Source: Bacteroidales bacterium UBA1181
GTDB taxonomy: Bacteria; Bacteroidota; Bacteroidia; Bacteroidales; Paludibacteraceae
DNA length: 64,000 bases
Direction of reading: 5' to 3'
Assembly (NCBI GenBank): GCA_002310215.1
Contig: DBYR01000041.1
Location: 1-64,000, forward strand
Shown here: positions 58,735 through 64,000 of the stretch, piece by piece
Layout: each line of letters opens with the position of its first letter
Position numbering within the stretch: the stretch's first letter is position 1
Notes under the pieces: generated by a model
What the model was told of the DNA's origin: nothing
The model's database searches: none
The model's input: only the letters and a program-made list of their open reading frames with translations
Program-made: the position numbers and the translations under genes

Positions 58735-59949
58735 ATGTCAGCAAAAAAATTAAACACCTCCATCCAACTGGAGAAGGACCTCTTCAAACAAATATATAAA
58801 TCCATGCAGGGGGATGTCCTGCAAGAAATCATCAAGGCGACCCGCATACCTTCCAAGCAGAACTACTGGAAAAACTCGCTGGAAGGCCATAGCATCAAAG
58901 TGGACGAAAAACTCCTGAACAAATACTACAACCTCTTCAACGAGGTGAAGAACAAACTGGGCTTCAAGGAGAAGGTGGACTTCTACATCACAGGATGCTC
59001 CGAAGTCAACGCATTCGCCATCATGGCGCAGGAGAAGGACGAAGCGCATATCATCAACATCAACTCCGCCCTGATCCAACTCATGACGGAAGAGGAGCTG
59101 AAGTTCGTCATCGGTCATGAGCTCGGCCACCTCATCAACCAGGACGCACGCCTGCTCAACCTGGTGACCTTCGTCTTCCAGGACGGAGATATCCCCGTAC
59201 TGCTCACGCACAAGATCAGGCTGTGGCAACAGCTCGCCGAATTGGTGGCGGACCGCTACGGATACATGGCGGTCGGAAACCTAAATAGCTGCATATCAGC
59301 CTTTTTCAAGATGTCTTCCGGACTCGACTTCGACAAGATGGGCATCGACTTCGACTCCTTCATCAAGGAGAACATCAAACGTCTGAACTACTTCAAGGAA
59401 GAAGAGGGTCTCAGCTGCGACGACCACCCGATCAACCCGATCCGTGTGGAGGCCATCCACCTCTTCTCCGAGGCGCAGAACGACAAGGAACTGACCGAAA
59501 AGATGCAGGGACTCATCGAGATACTCATGAAGGTGCGCAGCTCCGAACTCGACAAGAACCTCTCCGTCTTCATCGCCACGGCAGGTCTCATCATCGCCTC
59601 CTGCGACGGCTACATCAACCCGAACGAGACCGACCAGATACTGGACAACCTCGCCGCCCTGCAGATATTTCCTATCCAATACATCGAGGAACTCTCCAAA
59701 CAGAACATCTCGAAACTATTCGAGGAGTCCGTCAAGAACATCCTGGAGATCAACCCTACCCTACGTGACACCATGTTGCTCTACATCATGGGCATCATCA
59801 TCGCGGACAAACGGTTCGACCCGAAGGAGCTCGACCTCCTCTACAACATCGGCGAAGACCTTCTCGGCTACTCCCGCAAGGAGATCGCCCACTACTTCGC
59901 CGCAGCCATCCAAGAGGGCTTCACACCTAGTCACGAAGGACTGAAATGA
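58735..59949 (+). CDS. M48-type metallopeptidase fused to a TerB-like domain
   Basis: 404 aa. The zinc motif HELGH is near residue 126 (FVIGHELGHLINQDA), with a downstream Glu in LAELVADRYGYMAVG, as in M48/HtpX relatives. No membrane helices. The last ~130 residues form a TerB-like helical domain with ASCDGYINPNE and IIADKRFDPKELDLL, each an acidic DG/D(x)E repeat that binds metal in TerB. It starts 25 bp after the flavin reductase gene. TerB and M48 fusions are known from stress and conflict islands. Confidence 0.82.
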   Translation: MSAKKLNTSIQLEKDLFKQIYKSMQGDVLQEIIKATRIPSKQNYWKNSLEGHSIKVDEKLLNKYYNLFNEVKNKLGFKEKVDFYITGCSEVNAFAIMAQEKDEAHIININSALIQLMTEEELKFVIGHELGHLINQDARLLNLVTFVFQDGDIPVLLTHKIRLWQQLAELVADRYGYMAVGNLNSCISAFFKMSSGLDFDKMGIDFDSFIKENIKRLNYFKEEEGLSCDDHPINPIRVEAIHLFSEAQNDKELTEKMQGLIEILMKVRSSELDKNLSVFIATAGLIIASCDGYINPNETDQILDNLAALQIFPIQYIEELSKQNISKLFEESVKNILEINPTLRDTMLLYIMGIIIADKRFDPKELDLLYNIGEDLLGYSRKEIAHYFAAAIQEGFTPSHEGLK

Positions 59950-60179
59950 GGCGTATGCACCCCAATGTAGATAACCTATATTAATTTTTTACGTTAAATT
60001 TTAATTGAAATAAATCAATAAATAGCGGATAAAGGAAATTACCAGGCAATAATTTGACATAGACTAAAAAAAAACAACTATATTAGAGCGTTTTTTAATA
60101 GGGTCAAGTACCTTTCATGCTCACTCTACGTGGAATGGGTTGTGGAAGGTATGAAGTATTAACATAAAATAATTACACC

Positions 60180-60644
60180 ATGAGAAAGAAGTGTTTATTA
60201 GCATTGGCAACAATGGGGGTATGGGGTGCTGTTTGCGCAACTCCATCTTTTGTGACAATCGAGTTCAAAGATCTCACAAAGAAATCATTTGTTTTAGCGG
60301 AATCACCAACATTCCAGTACAGGAACGACAGTTTAGTGGTAAACGGAAGCGCATCGACCGCTTATGCGTTCGACAACGTCCAGAAGTACTTCTTTGAGAG
60401 TGAATTGTCAGGAATACCTGCCATCGAATCGAACGAGGTACGCGTCACTTACCTTGACAACCAAAACATTCTGGTAGAGGGTCTGAAAGCCGACTCTCAA
60501 GTTGAATTGTTCTCCTTGTTGGGTCAACTGATTGAAAAGAAGAGCACAAAAGATGGCGAAGCGCTTCAATTCAAATTGCCTAACGACAAAGGTGTCTATG
60601 TTTTGAAAGTGGACAATCAATCTATCAAAATCGTAAAAAAGTAA
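60180..60644 (+). CDS. Secreted protein with a sorting-domain-like C-terminus
   Basis: 154 aa with signal peptide (MRKKCLLALATMGVWGAVCA). The last ~60 residues (VELFSLLGQLIEKK...GVYVLKVDNQSIKIVKK) resemble type IX secretion C-terminal sorting domains but are short. It forms an operon with the next gene, 4 bp away. Confidence 0.65.
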   Translation: MRKKCLLALATMGVWGAVCATPSFVTIEFKDLTKKSFVLAESPTFQYRNDSLVVNGSASTAYAFDNVQKYFFESELSGIPAIESNEVRVTYLDNQNILVEGLKADSQVELFSLLGQLIEKKSTKDGEALQFKLPNDKGVYVLKVDNQSIKIVKK

Positions 60645-60648
60645 AGTC

Positions 60649-62145
60649 ATGAAAAAAAATATACTCACAGGCGTGGTGACGCTATTTTGCGCCATCACAG
60701 CCACCGCTACACCCAAAATGTACGTGGATGAAAAGGTAAGCGATGGGATCCAAACACACATCTACGAGATCTCCGTGGTGGATTCCGTTGTCCATCAAAC
60801 CGTCGACTCCGTCCAACAAGTGAAGGTCATGATGAACCGTCACCGCCACGACATCTACCAGGCGAAAAATCTGGAGCAGATCTATTTCACCCTTGGCGAC
60901 AATAAGATCGACACGAAACTCGCCTCTTTCAGCGGTTGCAAGGGGGAAAAGACAAACGGGAACAGCAACAGTCTCTCCCCACACCACAACGACACCATCG
61001 CCACCTATAAATATGATCGAAAGAATAAGGTGTTGAATATGAAACTGATATCACTCATAGGCGATTGCTGTGGCGACGGATGGGTCGTAAACGCAGCCAC
61101 ACAGGATAGTACCATTGTCCTAAATCCTGCGCAAACCGGCGACAAATCATGCAACTGCATTTGCGAGTTCGACGTGGAAGTGGATCTGACAAACATAGAG
61201 CCTCGTCTATACCACTTCGTGGTGAGGGATGACAAATTCACCATCGACCTCTCCGAAAGCATGGAGGGTATTATCCTGGACATTCCAAGAGGATATTACA
61301 ATAGAAGCAGCGATTGCAAGTATGTCGACGACGGATTCAGCGATATCTTCCCACAGGAAGACGGTTTTCCTCCTATCTACCCAACTGCGCCTAACCAAGA
61401 CACGGATATTGACATGACAAAGGAGAGTCACGCATTGGTGAAATACATCTTCGAGCCAGAAAGCGGAACGGCTTTCATCGTCTCCGTCAATAGGGTGTTC
61501 AACTGTTGCTCCGCAAAAGGTTCCAAGGTGAGGGTTTCAGGAGATACGATCTTCGTCAACTCTTACGAAATCTTCATGAGCGAAGAGATGTGCGATTGCG
61601 TTTGCCCGTACGATATCTCAACCACGATAGAGAATCTGAAGCCTAAAAAGTACATCTTCATCGTGGACGGCACGGAGTTCAAAATAGATTTGGAGAAAGA
61701 CACTGTACTTAGCAACACGATATACGATTTCGAACGTGGATTGTTCGTCAAGAACAGCCCATGCAAAAACGAGGAACTGTCCGGCGACAAAGAAGACTTC
61801 GAACCGGAACCGACGCCTACCACACCTGAACGACTTGAGGGAAGCGACACGCTGGTCTCTTATCAGTTCGACCCGACAACTGGCACGGGACTCATCGTAT
61901 CCCACAACCTTCAACTGAATTGCTGCAGCGAGAAGGGTTCCCAAACGATCATAGATGCAAGCGACATCACTATCACCACGACGGAAGAGGGAGATGAATG
62001 GTGCAAATGCACTTGCACCTACGACATCACCACCAAAGTGATGGGACTGCACCTCAACAAGAAGTACACGTTCAACGTGGACGGCACGAAATTCGACGTG
62101 AAATTCGATGCTGAAACACCTGTCAGTGGGGTTGTCACCAAATGA
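60649..62145 (+). CDS. Secreted protein with three cysteine-rich repeats
   Basis: 498 aa with an N-terminal signal peptide. The protein has three repeats of ~100 residues, each with a CC pair, a C-x-C or similar triplet and a beta-strand YxFxVDG-type end: CCGDGW...CNCICEF, CCSAKG...CDCVCPY and CCSEKG...CKCTCTY. A Pro-rich linker (EPEPTPTTPE) separates two of them. Probably surface-exposed, disulfide-bonded or metal-binding domains. Family unknown. Confidence 0.7.
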   Translation: MKKNILTGVVTLFCAITATATPKMYVDEKVSDGIQTHIYEISVVDSVVHQTVDSVQQVKVMMNRHRHDIYQAKNLEQIYFTLGDNKIDTKLASFSGCKGEKTNGNSNSLSPHHNDTIATYKYDRKNKVLNMKLISLIGDCCGDGWVVNAATQDSTIVLNPAQTGDKSCNCICEFDVEVDLTNIEPRLYHFVVRDDKFTIDLSESMEGIILDIPRGYYNRSSDCKYVDDGFSDIFPQEDGFPPIYPTAPNQDTDIDMTKESHALVKYIFEPESGTAFIVSVNRVFNCCSAKGSKVRVSGDTIFVNSYEIFMSEEMCDCVCPYDISTTIENLKPKKYIFIVDGTEFKIDLEKDTVLSNTIYDFERGLFVKNSPCKNEELSGDKEDFEPEPTPTTPERLEGSDTLVSYQFDPTTGTGLIVSHNLQLNCCSEKGSQTIIDASDITITTTEEGDEWCKCTCTYDITTKVMGLHLNKKYTFNVDGTKFDVKFDAETPVSGVVTK

Positions 62146-62220
62146 ACGAATAGCAAGTTCCCTCCAATAGGGAAAGAAACATAACGGAATAGCATATTTT
62201 AGGGTATTTTTATTACATTT

Positions 62221-62256
62221 GTGGAGGTGCAGGATAATGTACCTCCACATTTTTTA
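62221..62256 (+). terminator. Hairpin terminator after the cysteine-rich protein gene
   Basis: GTGGAGGT and ACCTCCAC (8 bp) are followed by a T-rich run. It overlaps the first bases after the TACATTTG box (62214-62221) that may serve the thioesterase gene. Confidence 0.6.
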
Positions 62257-62266
62257 TAGAACGAGT

Positions 62267-62743
62267 ATGGCACTAAAAAAGATTATCAATCCATGGTATA
62301 ATTACCCCGGCTACAACTGCTTCGGCTGTAGCCCCGACAACCCTATCGGCCTCCATCTAAGTTTCTACGAGGATGGGGATTACATCGTGAGCACCTGGCA
62401 TCCCAGCAAGAACTACCAGGGCTGGATCGACACGATGCACGGAGGCATTCTGAGCACACTGATCGACGAGGTGTGCGGATGGGTCGTCACCCGCAAAATG
62501 CAGGCGAGCGGCTATACCGTGCAGCTGAACGTGAAGTTCCGCAAAGCGGTCCCGACCAACGAACCCGAGCTGACAATCCGCGCCAAGGTGGATAAGCAGG
62601 TCCGCAACCTCGTCTACCTCCACGCAGAGATAACGAACAGCAAGGGCGAGCTCTGCAACGAAGGCGAGGTGGTCTACTTCCTGATGAACGAGGAGAAATC
62701 CAAGGAGATGGGCTTCCTTCAATGTAAGGTGGAGGGGGAATAG
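62267..62743 (+). CDS. PaaI/hotdog-fold thioesterase
   Basis: 158 aa from ATG 62267. The hotdog signature is MHGGILSTLIDEVCGWV (HGG and D/E of PaaI-type thioesterases), followed by TVQLNVKFRKAVPT. A CFGC pair near residue 18 may bind metal or be structural. Its stop is 10 bp before the remnant of an abiEii toxin gene, a junction suggesting a past deletion. Confidence 0.88.
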   Translation: MALKKIINPWYNYPGYNCFGCSPDNPIGLHLSFYEDGDYIVSTWHPSKNYQGWIDTMHGGILSTLIDEVCGWVVTRKMQASGYTVQLNVKFRKAVPTNEPELTIRAKVDKQVRNLVYLHAEITNSKGELCNEGEVVYFLMNEEKSKEMGFLQCKVEGE

Positions 62744-62752
62744 TACGGGGGA

Positions 62753-62872
62753 TTAAAAAAGATACAAGCCGGCAAGTGCGATTTGCTGGTTTACCTCAAA
62801 GACAGCATTTCGTCGCTGTTGCTCAGTTGAACAGTCGTATGCTGAAAGCATATTCTGATATATTTCGTTCAT
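62753..62872 (-). pseudogene. Truncated abiEii toxin (39 codons left)
   Basis: It starts with ATG overlapping the AbiEi stop (ATGA) and reads MNEIYQNMLSAYDCSTEQQR...EVNQQIALAGLYLF. This is the typical start of AbiEii toxins, where the next residues should be the KAAFYGGTALR nucleotidyltransferase core. The core is absent and a TAA closes the frame. The toxin is therefore lost. Confidence 0.75.
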
Positions 62873-63492
62873 CGTTCCAAAATATTAGCAAGTAAATTCA
62901 ACGTCACTTTCTTTTTCCCCACCTCCGCACATCGACGAAAGATTGTAGGATCCATTTTCTCAAAAGCATCCATGTCCAAACGAAAATCATTTTCGAGGCA
63001 ATCCAACAACTCTCTCCTATATCGAAGGTTCAATCCATGCGTATTGACAATCAAATCGCATAGGGCCTTTTCTGGCGAAGCCATGATAAACTGGGCACTG
63101 CCAGATTTCACCTGAGTCAATCCGATGCCATAATATTCAACTGGGCATGAAAGGTATTGAAAGCGTCCGAGACTATTCTCAAAGCTACGGGAATGTTTGA
63201 TGGTCATCGACTGCATCGTATAGACCATTTCTGGAATAAGACCATAATAGCGTAAGGCTGAAAGCATGGAGACATACGAAGGCCCATACAGATGATTCGC
63301 TATCAGTTCGGTCGATATTGTCACCCCACTTTTTTGCGGACTGACGACATACAATCCACGCTTAAGCCGAATGATTTCACCCAATTTTTCCAACTCACGC
63401 ACTTTTTGGTTTTTCCCGACAAGTTCAGGGAACAAACCACCAATAGTTTTGTTGGTTATAGGTATGTTTTTTAATGTCTTCAAATTATCCAT
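62869..63492 (-). CDS. AbiEi-type antitoxin whose toxin is truncated
   Basis: 207 aa. N-terminal winged helix (VRELEKLGEIIRLKRGLYVVSPQKSG) and the AbiEi domain with ASPEKALCDLIVNTHGLNLRYRRELL. Its toxin gene survives only as the fragment at 62753-62872. The protein may persist as an orphan antitoxin or repressor. Confidence 0.85.
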   Translation of the reverse strand: MDNLKTLKNIPITNKTIGGLFPELVGKNQKVRELEKLGEIIRLKRGLYVVSPQKSGVTISTELIANHLYGPSYVSMLSALRYYGLIPEMVYTMQSMTIKHSRSFENSLGRFQYLSCPVEYYGIGLTQVKSGSAQFIMASPEKALCDLIVNTHGLNLRYRRELLDCLENDFRLDMDAFEKMDPTIFRRCAEVGKKKVTLNLLANILER

Positions 63493-63719
63493 GCCTCAAA
63501 AATAGTAAAATTTCGAACACTAAGATATATTTTTTATGTTTTTCTGTACGGATTTTTACTCTTCTGGTTTTACAGCAAATTCTTCCAATGTTCCACTGGT
63601 ATTACCAAATCTCCACAAAACACCATATCATACGAAGCAAAATTATATATATTTTTTTGGAAGAAATTAAACAAAACATTTTTACATGCAAACAAACACG
63701 AAGTTTGGGATCATACATC
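63493..63719. other. AT-rich intergenic region
   Basis: No convincing gene. It separates the antitoxin gene start from the end of the methyltransferase gene. Confidence 0.4.
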
Positions 63720-64000
63720 TCACTCAAAATACTTAGGCCACACTTCTTCTAATCTTTTCGCGATATTATAAGCCAGCACAGGAGGCACCGCATTGCCAAT
63801 CACCTTATAGGCTCCAGAGGCGCTAACTGCGAAACGACTCGTGCCAGCCTTGCGGTAAACGAACGGATAGTCCGGCGGAAATGTTTGTATCAAGGCGCAC
63901 TCCCTTGGAGTCAATCTTCTCTCTTTCAATCCCTTACTTAGTTCTTCTGTGTATTTTCCTCCATGCTCCGCCGACAAACGTCGGTACTCTATGTTTCCAT
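63720..64000 (-). CDS. DNA (cytosine-5) methyltransferase, C-terminal part
   Basis: The open frame runs from the window edge to 63720. LTPRECALIQTFPPDYPF is motif IX-like, and SASGAYKVIGNAVPPVLAYNIAKRL is motif X of C5 methyltransferases. The catalytic PC motif lies outside the window. Probably part of a restriction-modification system continuing to the right. Confidence 0.9.
   Translation of the reverse strand, partial: GNIEYRRLSAEHGGKYTEELSKGLKERRLTPRECALIQTFPPDYPFVYRKAGTSRFAVSASGAYKVIGNAVPPVLAYNIAKRLEEVWPKYFE

Noticed and set aside
57500..59700. Several minus-strand open frames over the HAD, flavin reductase and M48 genes
   Set aside because: They are shadows of well-recognised plus-strand genes.
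1..64000. Insertion sequences or prophage
   Set aside because: I found no transposase, integrase, terminase or capsid gene and no IS-type terminal repeats. Mobility is suggested only by direct repeats and gene remnants.

Overview
The window comes from a bacterium of the order Bacteroidales. Promoter-like boxes follow the Bacteroidetes TAnnTTTG pattern (for example TAACTTTG at 1339, TATATTTG at 37195 and 57318). The gene families are those of gut or oral Bacteroidales: two AbiE modules, RhuM proteins, DUF805, DUF2809 and WYL regulators. I cannot name the genus. The window is a mix of ordinary chromosomal genes and several accessory blocks packed with conflict, defence and RNA-repair genes.

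Left block (1-24 kb). A hipA-type kinase is followed by a retron. The retron has a phosphoribosyltransferase/winged-helix effector, an msr-msd RNA (2627-2794), a reverse transcriptase and a DUF4238 protein, and it is flanked by a 68-bp near-identical direct repeat. Next come ogt, small membrane and unknown genes, a Fic protein, a YafQ-like toxin/antitoxin pair, an AAA ATPase with a stand-alone FtsZ-C-terminal-like protein, a pair of DUF262 (GmrSD-like) genes, an AbiE system with four 21-bp tandem repeats upstream, a RhuM-Doc fusion, a DEDD exonuclease next to a possible PD-(D/E)XK protein, and a WYL regulator. One palindrome (TnTGCC(A/G)-N5-(T/G)GGCAnA) lies 35-56 bp upstream of three of these genes, including the WYL gene, and suggests a small regulon.

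Middle block (23.7-40.9 kb). Housekeeping genes come first: GNATs, FKBP, carbonic anhydrase, CDF transporter, esterase and nitroreductase. An RNA-repair-like locus follows. It has a divergent WYL regulator, rtcB, then three tightly packed structured RNAs, two of them tRNA-like (one with its anticodon loop replaced by about 124 nt containing a duplicated 33-nt hairpin), and a RING-like/helical-repeat/TerD-like protein, ended by a strong terminator. Beyond it are three tandem RhuM paralogues, two fused to a phospholipase-D-like domain, an unassigned small RNA with its own promoter and terminator, a truncated WYL-type HTH protein, and four tRNAs (His, Tyr, Phe, Ser).

Right block (41-57.2 kb). 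One nine-gene minus-strand operon encodes a lipoprotein with a possible vWA-like fold, a small membrane protein, a tubulin-like GTPase, an actin/Hsp70-fold SrfB-like ATPase, a second possible Hsp70-like protein, a zinc-ribbon P-loop GTPase, a GAP1-N-like protein, a TIR-like membrane protein and a TIR-MORN protein. It combines two kinds of cytoskeletal NTPase, a GTPase switch and likely TIR effectors, and it is the best candidate for a little-described conflict system.

Right end (57.4-64 kb). HAD phosphatase, flavin reductase, M48-TerB fusion, two secreted proteins, a thioesterase, an orphan AbiEi antitoxin whose AbiEii partner is cut to 39 codons, and the C-terminus of a cytosine-C5 DNA methyltransferase running off the window.
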